Shown: in pieces, positions 1 through 5,603 of the stretch
Position numbering within the stretch: the stretch's first letter is position 1
Layout: each line of letters starts with the position of its first letter
NCBI GenBank assembly: GCA_020253895.1
Contig: JADDKG010000282.1
Coordinates: 1 to 5,851, forward strand
Source of the DNA: Rubrobacter sp.
GTDB taxonomy: Bacteria > Actinomycetota > Rubrobacteria > Rubrobacterales > Rubrobacteraceae
Direction of reading: 5' to 3'
Length of the DNA stretch: 5,851 bases
Notes under the pieces: generated by a model
Told to the model about the DNA's origin: nothing
The model's database searches: none
The model's input: only the letters and a program-made list of their open reading frames with translations
Translations under genes and position numbers: made by a program

Positions 1-150
1 ATCGTCCGCTGCCCGTGCGAGCGGGGTTGCCCGGCCTGCGTCCAGTCCCCCAAGTGCGGCAACTGGAACGAGCCGCTGAGCAAGGATGGCTCCGTAGCCC
101 TGCTCCGCTACCTGCTCGGCCAGACCGACAGGCACCCCGCCCTGCTGTGA
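1..150 (+). CDS. DEAD/DEAH-box helicase, C-terminal fragment (MrfA/YprA-like zinc-binding tail)
   Basis: This is the last 49 codons of a gene that begins before the window, read in frame from base 1 to the TGA at 148-150. The peptide starts with a dense cysteine cluster (Cys at fragment residues 4, 6, 10, 13 and 19, containing [13 protein letters not shown]) followed by the NEPLSK stretch. This pattern is typical of the zinc-binding C-terminus (DUF1998/MZB-type domain) of the large DEAD/DEAH helicases related to Bacillus MrfA/YprA and yeast Hrq1. MrfA acts with the nuclease MrfB in repair of mitomycin-type DNA damage. No helicase motifs are visible because the body of the protein is upstream, so the family is inferred from the tail alone. 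The stop codon overlaps the GTG start of the next gene, which implies co-translation. Confidence 0.82.
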   Translation: MVRCPCERGCPACVQSPKCGNWNEPLSKDGSVALLRYLLGQTDRHPALL

Positions 151-611
151 GCGGCGCGCCCTACATCTCGGTGGTCGGCTCGGGGCGGGCCTCCGGCGAG
201 CTCTACGGGCTCGCCCGCGAGGTCGGCCGCCTCGTGGCCGGGCGCGGGGGCGTGGTGGTGTGCGGGGGCCTGGGCGGGGTGATGGAGGCCGCTGCCCGGG
301 GGGCGGCGGAGGCCGGGGGCGTGGCCATAGGCATTTTGCCCGGCGAGGACCGGAGCGGGGCCAACCCCTACCTCTCCTACGCGGTGGCCACCGGGGCCGG
401 GCAGGCGCGCAACCTCGCGGTCGTGTGCTCGGGGGACGCGGTCATCGCCGTGGGCGGGGAGTACGGGACGCTCTCCGAGATAGGGCTTGCCCGCAAGGTG
501 GGACGTCCGGTGGTGGTGCTGCGGGGCTGGGAGCTCGGCCCCCACGTCCTGGTGGCCTCCTCCCCGGAGGAGGCGGTGGGGAAGGCGTTCGGTATGATCG
601 GGGCGCCGTAG
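147..611 (+). CDS. TIGR00725/LOG-family Rossmann-fold protein
   Basis: A 154-residue protein of the TIGR00725 family, within the LOG/lysine-decarboxylase-like superfamily of Rossmann folds. Members related to plant LOG cleave ribose-5-phosphate from nucleoside monophosphates; the exact substrate of TIGR00725 proteins is not settled. Visible features are the first strand and glycine turn (ISVVGSG, residues 7-13), the [15 protein letters not shown] motif (39-53) with the acidic Glu47 and Arg51, and [10 protein letters not shown] (102-111), the equivalent of the PGGxGTxxE motif of LOG proteins. The length suits the family (about 160). The open frame extends upstream to base 15, but that part overlaps the helicase in another frame and reads as low-complexity Pro/Arg. 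GTG at 147 gives a 4-base GTGA overlap with the helicase stop, has no Shine-Dalgarno of its own, and puts the first strand near the N-terminus. It is probably made by translational coupling. Confidence 0.85.
   Translation: MSGAPYISVVGSGRASGELYGLAREVGRLVAGRGGVVVCGGLGGVMEAAARGAAEAGGVAIGILPGEDRSGANPYLSYAVATGAGQARNLAVVCSGDAVIAVGGEYGTLSEIGLARKVGRPVVVLRGWELGPHVLVASSPEEAVGKAFGMIGAP
593..598 (+). promoter_or_regulatory. possible -10 box upstream of the SDR gene
   Basis: TATGAT at 593-598 matches five of six bases of the bacterial -10 consensus, in an otherwise very GC-rich stretch, and lies about 50 bases before the TTG start of the dehydrogenase gene. It sits inside the last codons of the preceding gene, and no convincing -35 hexamer is seen 16-18 bases upstream. 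It could give the SDR gene its own transcript, or be chance. Confidence 0.25.
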
Positions 612-633
612 TTGCAGGCGGTAGTGGACCTAT

Positions 634-640
634 GGGAGGG
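634..640 (+). promoter_or_regulatory. Shine-Dalgarno site fixing the TTG start of the SDR gene
   Basis: GGGAGGG at 634-640 lies 8 bases before the TTG at 649, a good spacing. It supports that non-ATG start. The ATG at 632 is in another frame. Confidence 0.6.
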
Positions 641-648
641 TACGTCTT

Positions 649-1350
649 TTGTCCGAGGGAGATAGCAGGGTCGCGCTCGTCAGCGGGGGGAACCGCGGAA
701 TCGGGCTGGAGATCTGCCGGCAGCTCGCCGGGAAGGGAATAACCGTCGTTTTGGGCTCCCGGGACGAGAGGCGGGGCCGCGAGGCGGCGGAGGGTCTTCC
801 CGGGAGGGTCTTCGCCCACCAGCTCGACGTCGCCGACGAGGGGAGCGTGCGCGAGATCGCCTCCTACGTGGAGGGCGAGTTCGGGCGGCTGGACATCCTG
901 GTCAACAACGCCGGGGTGGCCAACGACGAGGGGCAGCGCGGGGTCGACGCCGACCTGGAGAGGGTCCGGGAGGCGCTGGAGGTGAACCTGCTCGGCGCCT
1001 GGCGGCTGTGCAAGGCCTTTATCCCCCTCATGGAGCGCAACGGCTACGGGCGCATCGTCAACGTCTCCAGCGGCCTGGGTTCGGTGAGCGAGATGGGGGG
1101 CGGCTCCCCGGCCTACCGGGTCTCCAAGGCCGGGCTGAACGCCCTGACCCGCATCCTCGCCTCCGAGCTGCGGGGCACCGGCATCCTGGTCAACGCGGTC
1201 TGTCCCGGCTGGGTCCAGACGGACATGGGGAGCCCGGGGGCGCCGCGACCGGTGCAGGAGGGGGCGGACACCCCGGTGTGGGCGGCGACGCTCCCCAAGG
1301 GCGGGCCCACCGGCGGTTTCTTCCGGGACCGCCGCCCGATACCCTGGTAG
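649..1350 (+). CDS. short-chain dehydrogenase/reductase, carbonyl-reductase-like
   Basis: A 233-residue classical SDR, expected to be a cytosolic NAD(P)H-dependent oxidoreductase. The cofactor-binding glycine motif is SGGNRGIG (residues 12-19), with Ser in place of the usual Thr. GSRD follows at 36-39, where Arg38 just after the second strand favours NADP(H). Then come NNAG (86-89), Asn113 in VNLLG, Ser141 in NVSSG, and the YxxxK pair Tyr156/Lys160 (AYRVSK), completing the Asn-Ser-Tyr-Lys tetrad. CPGWVQTDM (185-193) is the usual PG motif after strand 6. The short C-terminal lobe ending in TGGFFRDRRPIPW resembles carbonyl reductase 1 and plant menthone/neomenthol reductase relatives more than FabG. 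The substrate cannot be told. The start is TTG with a good Shine-Dalgarno. It follows the LOG-like gene by 37 bases; a shared transcript is possible but not shown. Confidence 0.9.
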   Translation: MSEGDSRVALVSGGNRGIGLEICRQLAGKGITVVLGSRDERRGREAAEGLPGRVFAHQLDVADEGSVREIASYVEGEFGRLDILVNNAGVANDEGQRGVDADLERVREALEVNLLGAWRLCKAFIPLMERNGYGRIVNVSSGLGSVSEMGGGSPAYRVSKAGLNALTRILASELRGTGILVNAVCPGWVQTDMGSPGAPRPVQEGADTPVWAATLPKGGPTGGFFRDRRPIPW

Positions 1351-1353
1351 TGG

Positions 1354-1394
1354 CCGCCCGGACGCCGGAGACGGCAACGCGCGCTCCCGGGCGG
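1354..1394 (+). other. nested GC-rich inverted repeat in the SDR-DedA gap
   Basis: Just after the SDR stop, CCGCCCGG (1354-1361) is exactly complementary to CCGGGCGG (1387-1394). Inside the 25-base loop is a second perfect 4-bp hairpin, GCCG-GAGA-CGGC (1364-1375), closed by a GNRA-type tetraloop. There is no T-tract after it, so it is not a standard intrinsic terminator. In DNA this GC-rich, chance inverted repeats of this size are common. It could slow or end transcription from the SDR gene, or stabilise its mRNA 3' end. Confidence 0.3.
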
Positions 1395-1396
1395 GG

Positions 1397-1402
1397 TAGA
1401 AT
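1397..1402 (+). promoter_or_regulatory. probable -10 box for the DedA operon
   Basis: TAGAAT matches five of six bases of TATAAT in a very GC-rich gap and stands 7 bases before the ATG at 1410. No recognisable -35 hexamer lies 16-18 bases upstream, which is common in actinobacteria. Transcription would be expected to begin at about 1409-1410, that is at the ATG itself, giving a leaderless mRNA. It would drive dedA, the hydrolase and the phosphoesterase. Confidence 0.45.
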
Positions 1403-1409
1403 CTGCTCC

Positions 1410-1451
1410 ATGGTCCGCAGCGCACCAGAACGGGCGGGCGGCGGTGCCTGA
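1410..1451 (+). CDS. possible 13-residue leaderless leader ORF before dedA
   Basis: ATG at 1410 opens a 13-codon frame (MVRSAPERAGGGA) ending with TGA at 1449-1451. Its stop lies just inside the DedA gene, whose GTG start is at 1444 in another frame. The ATG is where transcription from the TAGAAT box would begin, so it could be read as a leaderless start. The DedA GTG has only a GC-rich, A-poor upstream region (GGGCGGGCGGC) and no clear AGGAGG. Ribosomes finishing the mini-ORF at 1451 could restart at 1444. The peptide has no recognisable attenuator feature such as a run of one amino acid. This may be chance; the frame is also an out-of-frame shadow of the SDR gene further upstream. Confidence 0.3.
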   Translation: MVRSAPERAGGGA

Positions 1452-2058
1452 CCTCGCGGGCTGGGCGGCGGAGGTGATCCGCTCCCTCGGCTACGCCGGG
1501 GTCGTCCTGATCATGCTCGCCGAGAACCTCTTCCCGCCCATCCCCTCGGAGGTCGTCCTGCCCTTCGTGGGGTTTATGGTCTCCCGGGGGCACCTGGCCT
1601 TCGTGCCCGCGCTGGTGACCGCGACGCTGGGCTCGCTGGCGGGCGCGTACGTGCTCTACGCCCTCGGCCGGTGGGGCGGCCGGCCGATCATCCTGCGCTA
1701 CAGCTGGCTGCTGCGGGTGAGCAAGGAGGATCTGGACCGGGCGGACGGCTGGTTCGACCGCTACGGTGGCTGGATCGTGTTCTTCGGAAGGATGGTGCCG
1801 GGGATAAGAAGCATCGTCTCCATCCCGGCCGGCCTCTCGGAGATGCCCCTGGGGCGCTTTACCCTGCTGACGGTGGCCGGCTCTGCGATCTGGAACACCG
1901 CCCTTATCTCCGCGGGCTACGCCTTCGGGGAGAACTGGCGACGGGCCGCCGGCTACGCGGACTCTGCCTCGCCGGTGCTGCTGGCCGCGGCGCTGGCCGC
2001 CCTCGTCGGGTGGTGGCTGCTGCGGCGCCGGGCCCGGCGCAGGAGGGAGGACCCTTGA
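1444..2058 (+). CDS. DedA-family membrane protein
   Basis: A 204-residue integral membrane protein of the DedA/SNARE-associated (VTT) family. Some members have been shown to flip undecaprenyl phosphate or phospholipids back across the cytoplasmic membrane, and others affect membrane potential and drug tolerance. Diagnostic pieces are Glu27 and FPPIPSE (30-36) in the first re-entrant segment, and FGRMVPGIRSIVSIPAG (114-130) with the conserved Arg116, Pro119 and Arg122. Hydrophobic segments lie at roughly 17-47, 52-75, 108-130, 138-160 and 176-193, followed by a strongly basic tail (RRRARRRRE), as expected for a cytoplasmic C-terminus. The length is normal. The GTG start is the furthest-upstream start in frame but has a weak ribosome site. 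Its stop overlaps the TTG of the hydrolase gene. The exact lipid carried is unknown. Confidence 0.92.
   Translation: MPDLAGWAAEVIRSLGYAGVVLIMLAENLFPPIPSEVVLPFVGFMVSRGHLAFVPALVTATLGSLAGAYVLYALGRWGGRPIILRYSWLLRVSKEDLDRADGWFDRYGGWIVFFGRMVPGIRSIVSIPAGLSEMPLGRFTLLTVAGSAIWNTALISAGYAFGENWRRAAGYADSASPVLLAAALAALVGWWLLRRRARRRREDP
2041..2050 (+). promoter_or_regulatory. strong Shine-Dalgarno for the hydrolase TTG start
   Basis: AGGAGGGAGG ends 4 bases before TTG at 2055, inside the last codons of dedA. It is the best ribosome site in the window. It decides the hydrolase start in favour of TTG at 2055 rather than far-upstream starts in the same open frame. Confidence 0.75.
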
Positions 2059-2924
2059 TCGGTTGGCGTGAGGAGCGGGTCGCCGGGGAGGTCGCCATCT
2101 CCGTCTTCCTGGCGGGGGAGGGACGGGACCCGGTGCTCTGCCTGCACGGGATCACCGCCCAGCACCGGGCGTTTAACTTCCTGGCCGGAGAGGTGGCCGA
2201 CCGCCGGCCGCTCGCCGGGATGGACCTGCGCGGGCGGGGCAACTCGGAGAAGCCCCCCTCCGGCTACGGCCTCGAGGCCCACGCCCGGGACGTGATCCGG
2301 GTACTCGACCACCTGGGGCTCCGGGAGGCCACCGTCGCCGGGCACTCCATGGGCGCCTTCGTCGGGCTCGAGGCCGCCCGCCGCCACCCGGAGCGGGTGC
2401 GCGCCCTGATCCTCCTGGACGGCGGCTGGCCCCGCGCCGGGGAGCCCTCCGGGGAGCTGGACGAGGGGCTGGAGCGGGCCTTCTCCCGGCTCGAGATGAC
2501 CTTCGGGAGCCTGGAGGAGTACCTGGACTTCTGGTTTCCCGGGCAGGGTATCTCGCCGGAGGACCTCCCGCCGGAGCTCGTCGACTACTACCGCTACGAC
2601 CTGGAGAAGGCCGGCGGCGGCTACAGGCCCAAGGCCTCGCTGGCCGCCGCCCGCGAGGACGCCCGCTACCTGGCGAGCAGGGGACCCACGGTCCGGGAGC
2701 TCGCGGAGGTGGGCTGCCCGGTGGCCCTCGTCCGGGCCGCCGAGGGCTTCTTCCCGGGCAGCGACCCGCTCATCCCCGACCGGGTGCGCGACGCCATGGC
2801 CGGGGCGCTGGACATCCGGCGGGAGATCCTCGCCGAGGGCGCCAACCACTACACCCTCCTGCTCGATCCCCGCCACGTGCGGCGCTGGGCTGGGCTCGTC
2901 GCCGACGAGGGGTGGGCGCGGTAG
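2055..2924 (+). CDS. alpha/beta hydrolase
   Basis: A 289-residue soluble alpha/beta-hydrolase-fold protein, probably an esterase, lipase or C-C bond hydrolase; the substrate is not readable. The oxyanion-hole motif is LHGI (30-33). MDLRGRGNSEKP (56-67) is the classic turn after strand 4. The nucleophile elbow is GHSMG with Ser98 (96-100), ILLDGGW (119-125) follows strand 6, and the catalytic His is His265 in EGANHYTLLL. The acid is less certain: Glu230 or Asp237, after strand 7, is the candidate. Residues 126-215 form a helical, charged cap domain. The TTG start gives a 4-base TTGA overlap with dedA and has a strong Shine-Dalgarno. The open frame runs upstream to 1671, but that part is a shadow of dedA. 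There is no signal peptide. Confidence 0.9.
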   Translation: MIGWREERVAGEVAISVFLAGEGRDPVLCLHGITAQHRAFNFLAGEVADRRPLAGMDLRGRGNSEKPPSGYGLEAHARDVIRVLDHLGLREATVAGHSMGAFVGLEAARRHPERVRALILLDGGWPRAGEPSGELDEGLERAFSRLEMTFGSLEEYLDFWFPGQGISPEDLPPELVDYYRYDLEKAGGGYRPKASLAAAREDARYLASRGPTVRELAEVGCPVALVRAAEGFFPGSDPLIPDRVRDAMAGALDIRREILAEGANHYTLLLDPRHVRRWAGLVADEGWAR

Positions 2925-2926
2925 CG

Positions 2927-3709
2927 ATGCTCCGCCTGCTGTTCATCGGGGACGTGGTGGGGGAGCGGGCGGTGGAGGCCGTCGTGGGGCTCCTGCCGGG
3001 GCTCCGGGAGGAGCTCGGGCTCGCCGCCGCGGTGGTGAACGGGGAGAACGCCGCGGGCGGGGCGGGGATCACACCCGAGCTCGCGGACCGGCTGCTCTCC
3101 GCCGCGGACTTCCTGACGCTCGGGGACCACGCCTTTGACCGGGAGGAGGCCGCCCCCTACCTGGAGCGCGAGGAGCGCATAATCCGGCCGGCCAACCTGC
3201 CCGAGGGGCTTCCGGGCCGGGGGTGGGGCTCCTTCGAAGCCGGGGGGGCGCGCGTTGGGGTGGCCTGCGTGCAGGGGCGGCTGTTCATGCGCGAGGCGTG
3301 CTCGCCCTTTGAGGCGTCCGACCGGGTCCTCGAGGAGCTCCGGGAGGCCGACGTGGTCCTTTTCGACCTGCACGCCGAGGCGACCAGTGAGAAGCAGGCC
3401 CTCGGCTGGCACCTCGACGGGCGGGCCGCGGCCGCGCTCGGCACCCACACCCACGTGCCCACCGCCGACCTGCGGCTGCTGCCGGGCGGGACGGCCTACG
3501 TCTCGGACGTGGGGATGGCCGGCTCGCCCGACGGGATCATCGGGATGGACCGGGAGGGGTTCATGGAGGTCTTTTTCCGGCGGCGCCGGGCCCCCGTGGG
3601 CCCCGCTGGAGGCCCGGTGCGGGTGGACGCGGTCCTGGTCGAGGCGGACCCCGGGAGCGGCAGGGCCGTGGGGGCGAGCCGCGTCTTCCGGGAGGTTCCC
3701 GCCCCTTAA
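2927..3709 (+). CDS. YmdB/TIGR00282-family metallophosphoesterase
   Basis: A 260-residue cytosolic metallophosphoesterase of the TIGR00282 family. Bacillus subtilis YmdB, the studied member, hydrolyses 2',3'-cyclic nucleotides and affects biofilm and motility decisions. The match runs the full length: IGDVVG (7-12, Asp9), NGENAAGG (38-45, Glu40/Asn41), RPANLPEG (87-94), HAEATSEKQALGW (149-161, His149), GTHTHVPTAD (172-181, His174 and His176) and GGTAYVSDVGMAG (187-199). The oddity is LGDHAFD at 65-71: family members normally have GNH, and here the metal-bridging Asn is Asp67 (codon GAC at 3125-3127), while His68 is kept. ATG at 2927 is chosen because it aligns with the family N-terminus and lies 2 bases after the hydrolase stop. 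A GTG at 2912 would add five residues. The gene is last in the dedA operon. Confidence 0.93.
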   Translation: MLRLLFIGDVVGERAVEAVVGLLPGLREELGLAAAVVNGENAAGGAGITPELADRLLSAADFLTLGDHAFDREEAAPYLEREERIIRPANLPEGLPGRGWGSFEAGGARVGVACVQGRLFMREACSPFEASDRVLEELREADVVLFDLHAEATSEKQALGWHLDGRAAAALGTHTHVPTADLRLLPGGTAYVSDVGMAGSPDGIIGMDREGFMEVFFRRRRAPVGPAGGPVRVDAVLVEADPGSGRAVGASRVFREVPAP

Positions 3710-3723
3710 GTCCTACTGGCGGG
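3698..3723. terminator. possible shared hairpin between convergent genes
   Basis: CCCGCC (3698-3703) and GGCGGG (3718-3723) form a 6-bp perfect stem. Its 14-base loop holds the stop codons of both converging genes (TAA at 3707-3709 on plus, TAG at 3715-3713 on minus). Neither strand has a clear T-tract after the stem. A two-way terminator is plausible given the 3-base gap, but weak. Confidence 0.25.
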
Positions 3724-4915
3724 CCGCCCGGAGGAGCAGAACCAGCGGGGCCACCGAGATCAGCTCCAGCGCCACGGAGAAGGCGGCGGCGTGGCCCGGC
3801 CCGATCTCGTACAGGGCGCCCATGGCCGCGCTGCCGGTGAACCAGCACAGGCCGTAGACGGCGTTGAAGAGCCCGTAGGCGGTGCCGCGCACCGGGGCGG
3901 GGGCCATCCCGCCCACCGCGGCCCGCATGATGGTCTCCTGCACCCCCATCACCGCTCCCCACAGCAGCACCCCGGCGAGGGCCGCCGCGGCGCTCCCCGA
4001 GAACGCCAGGGGGGCCACGGGCAGGGTGAGCAGGGGCACCGAGGCCAGGACCGCGAGCCCCAGCCGGTCGAAGAGCCTCCCGGAGAGGAGGGCGACCAGC
4101 GCGTCCACCCCCATGGCGGCGGCGAAGGCCAGGGGGATCCCGGCTTTAGGGAGGAGCCCGGCCTCCTCGAGGTGGAAGGAGACGAGCTGGAAGCTGGCGA
4201 AGCCGGCGACCCCGGGGACGACGAGCGCCAGGTACAGCCAGAACACGCGGGGGAGCCCTCCCCCCTCCTCCCGCCGGGCGCCCTCCGCCTCCAGCCTCCC
4301 GGGGTCGGGGTAGAGGCGGCGGGAGAGGAGCAGCGTCGCGATGGAGAGGGCCGCCGGGACCGCCAGGATGGCGAAGCCCGTCCGGTAGCCGCCCCCAACG
4401 TACAGCGCCGCCGCCACCACCAGCGGCCCGGCCACCGCGCCCAGCTGGTCCAGGGCCTCGTGCAGCCCAAAGGCCCACCCGCGCCCCATCCGCGACCCGG
4501 CGTGGGAGAGCATCCCGTCGCGGGAGGGGCCCCGGATCGCCCGCCCCGAGCGCTCGGCGACCATCAGGACGGAGGCCGCCTGCCAGCTCCCGGCGAGCGC
4601 CAGCAGCGGGACGGCGGCCAGGTTCAGGACGTAGCCGGAGATGGTGATCGCCCAGAACCTGCCGGTCCGGTCGCCCAGGTACCCGGAGACGGCCCGCAGG
4701 GCGTAGCCGGCGAACTCCCCCAGCCCCGCGACAAAGCCGGTCGCGGCGGCGCCGGCCCCGAGGTGGGCGAGGAAGGGCCCGGTGATGCTCCGGGCCCCCT
4801 CGTAGGTTGCGTCGGCGAGGAGGTCCACCACCCCGAGGAGCACCACAAAGCGCAGGGCGGCGCGGTTTTGCCTGTCTTCCCCTCCGGCCGTGATCCTCTC
4901 ACCCCCTCCGGGCAT
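3713..4915 (-). CDS. MFS transporter, substrate unknown
   Basis: A 400-residue major facilitator superfamily protein with about 12 hydrophobic segments split by a charged central loop (about 200-222). TM1 is unusually acidic (Asp31, Asp35, Glu39 in VVDLLADATYEGARS). The loop between TM2 and TM3 carries motif A-like GYLGDRTGRFW (78-88). AERSGRAIRGPSRDGML (120-136) after TM4 is a strong signature of a poorly characterised MFS group, often annotated simply as MFS permease. A second motif A-like piece, SGRLFDRLG (278-286), marks the C-terminal half. ATG at 4915 is chosen: it is 23 bases after the DUF190 stop and leaves about 20 residues before TM1. The frame is open back to 5353, but that would cover both DUF190 genes. 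GGGGAGGG lies rather far upstream (4931-4938), so the ribosome site is only fair. The gene is the last one in the crcB operon, which hints at ion or toxicant export, but this is unproven. Confidence 0.88.
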   Translation of the reverse strand: MPGGGERITAGGEDRQNRAALRFVVLLGVVDLLADATYEGARSITGPFLAHLGAGAAATGFVAGLGEFAGYALRAVSGYLGDRTGRFWAITISGYVLNLAAVPLLALAGSWQAASVLMVAERSGRAIRGPSRDGMLSHAGSRMGRGWAFGLHEALDQLGAVAGPLVVAAALYVGGGYRTGFAILAVPAALSIATLLLSRRLYPDPGRLEAEGARREEGGGLPRVFWLYLALVVPGVAGFASFQLVSFHLEEAGLLPKAGIPLAFAAAMGVDALVALLSGRLFDRLGLAVLASVPLLTLPVAPLAFSGSAAAALAGVLLWGAVMGVQETIMRAAVGGMAPAPVRGTAYGLFNAVYGLCWFTGSAAMGALYEIGPGHAAAFSVALELISVAPLVLLLRAARQ

Positions 4916-4938
4916 TCTCCGCCAGCGGGGCCCTCCCC

Positions 4939-5274
4939 TCAACCTCCGCCGGGCGGGTGGAACGCGACCCCGGACAGCGTGATCAGGCCGCGCGAGAGCG
5001 CCGCCCGCACCCGGGGCAGGGCGGCCTCTATCCGCCCGCGGTCGCCGACGGCCTCGACCACCACCGGAAGGTCGGGGTGGAAGCGCAGCGGACGGGCGGA
5101 GAGCACCTCCGAGGAGCGGTCGAAGCCGAGGATGCCCCGGTGGACGGAGATTTCGTCGACCCCCTCCCGCCGGAAGGCCTCCACGATGGCCTCGTAGGCC
5201 GGGCGGTCCCCCGCGCGGGCGGGGTCGCGGAGGTAGACCCGGGCCCGGAGCGCGGTCTTCTGGGAGGCGCTCAC
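4939..5274 (-). CDS. DUF190 protein, diverged second copy
   Basis: A 111-residue DUF190-family protein, small and cytosolic, with a ferredoxin-like fold that resembles PII signalling proteins. It aligns along its whole length with its upstream neighbour: ALRARVYLRD/ALRLRIIIGE, RPAYEAIVEAFRREGV/RPLFEALVLAAREHGL, HRGILGF/FKGFMGY, LPVVVEAV/LPVIVDIV, IEAALPRVRAALSRGLITLSGV/IEAFLPFVRRAVREGLVIRSGV (the last split here for comparison only). The family's GEDxRYxGxPL hallmark is lost, reading RDPARAGDRPA at residues 16-26. The C-terminus ends in a short Pro/Gly tail. The GTG start at 5274 overlaps the stop of the first copy by 4 bases (GTGA). The function is unknown; a partner or regulator role is possible. 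Confidence 0.85.
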   Translation of the reverse strand: MSASQKTALRARVYLRDPARAGDRPAYEAIVEAFRREGVDEISVHRGILGFDRSSEVLSARPLRFHPDLPVVVEAVGDRGRIEAALPRVRAALSRGLITLSGVAFHPPGGG

Positions 5275-5603
5275 CGCTCCTCCCCGGGGAGCACCTGCTC
5301 GGCGAGCACCCCGGAGCGGATGACCAGACCCTCCCGCACCGCCCGCCGCACAAAGGGGAGGAACGCTTCGATCTTCTCGGCCTCGTCCACGATGTCCACG
5401 ATGACCGGCAGGTTCTCCGCCAGGCGCAGGATGCCCGCGGAAGCGATGTCCGCGTGCGGGGCGTAGCCCATGAAGCCCTTGAAGACGGTGGCCCCGGCCA
5501 GGCCGTGCTCCCTGGCGGCGAGCACGAGGGCCTCGAAGAGCGGACGCCCCCTGTAGCGCTCGTCTTCGCCGATGATGATGCGCAGCCTGAGCGCGGGCCT
5601 CAT
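5271..5603 (-). CDS. DUF190 protein, canonical copy
   Basis: A 110-residue DUF190 protein. It keeps the family hallmark GEDERYRGRPLFEAL (residues 12-26), then GATVFKGFMGYA (37-48), an LRLAENLPVIVDIVD core (60-74) and the helix EKIEAFLPFVRRAV (77-90). The fold is a PII-like ferredoxin fold. DUF190 genes are often found beside crcB, but their biochemical role is not established. ATG at 5603 is chosen because it gives an ATGA overlap with the CrcB stop, matching the overlap at the gene's other end. A GTG at 5615 would add only four residues (GTG GGT GGC GGG) and remains possible. The gene lies between crcB and the second DUF190, so it is surely co-transcribed with them. Confidence 0.9.
   Translation of the reverse strand: MRPALRLRIIIGEDERYRGRPLFEALVLAAREHGLAGATVFKGFMGYAPHADIASAGILRLAENLPVIVDIVDEAEKIEAFLPFVRRAVREGLVIRSGVLAEQVLPGEER
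5277..5285 (-). promoter_or_regulatory. Shine-Dalgarno for the second DUF190 gene
   Basis: On the minus strand this reads GGGGAGGAG. The GGAGG core (5283-5279) ends 4 bases before the GTG at 5274, within the last codons of the first DUF190 gene. It supports the GTG start and the 4-base overlap. Confidence 0.65.

Noticed and set aside
612..648. A promoter with TTGCAG (612-617) as -35
   Set aside because: No -10-like hexamer lies at 16-18 bases from it; the nearest AT-richer stretch is too far and is followed at once by the TTG start.
442..1593. A 383-codon minus-strand open frame across the SDR gene
   Set aside because: Low-complexity Pro/Arg/Gly composition, and it covers three well-supported plus-strand genes.
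1671..2054. An N-terminal extension of the alpha/beta hydrolase (417 residues)
   Set aside because: It lies wholly inside dedA in another frame, has no family resemblance, and the strong Shine-Dalgarno at 2041-2050 points to TTG 2055.
2912..2926. GTG start adding five residues to the YmdB-like protein
   Set aside because: The family begins at the M-x-x-L-F-I-G-D strand, matching ATG at 2927. The GTG would lie inside the hydrolase gene.
3791..5197. A 468-codon open frame on the plus strand opposite the MFS and DUF190 genes
   Set aside because: It is a GC-driven shadow: rich in Gly, Pro, Arg, Gln and His, with no recognisable domain, while the minus strand encodes clear families throughout.
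4916..5353. A long N-terminal extension of the MFS gene (546 residues)
   Set aside because: The extra part is Pro/Gly/Arg-rich and overlaps both DUF190 genes. ATG at 4915 gives a normal MFS length and operon spacing.
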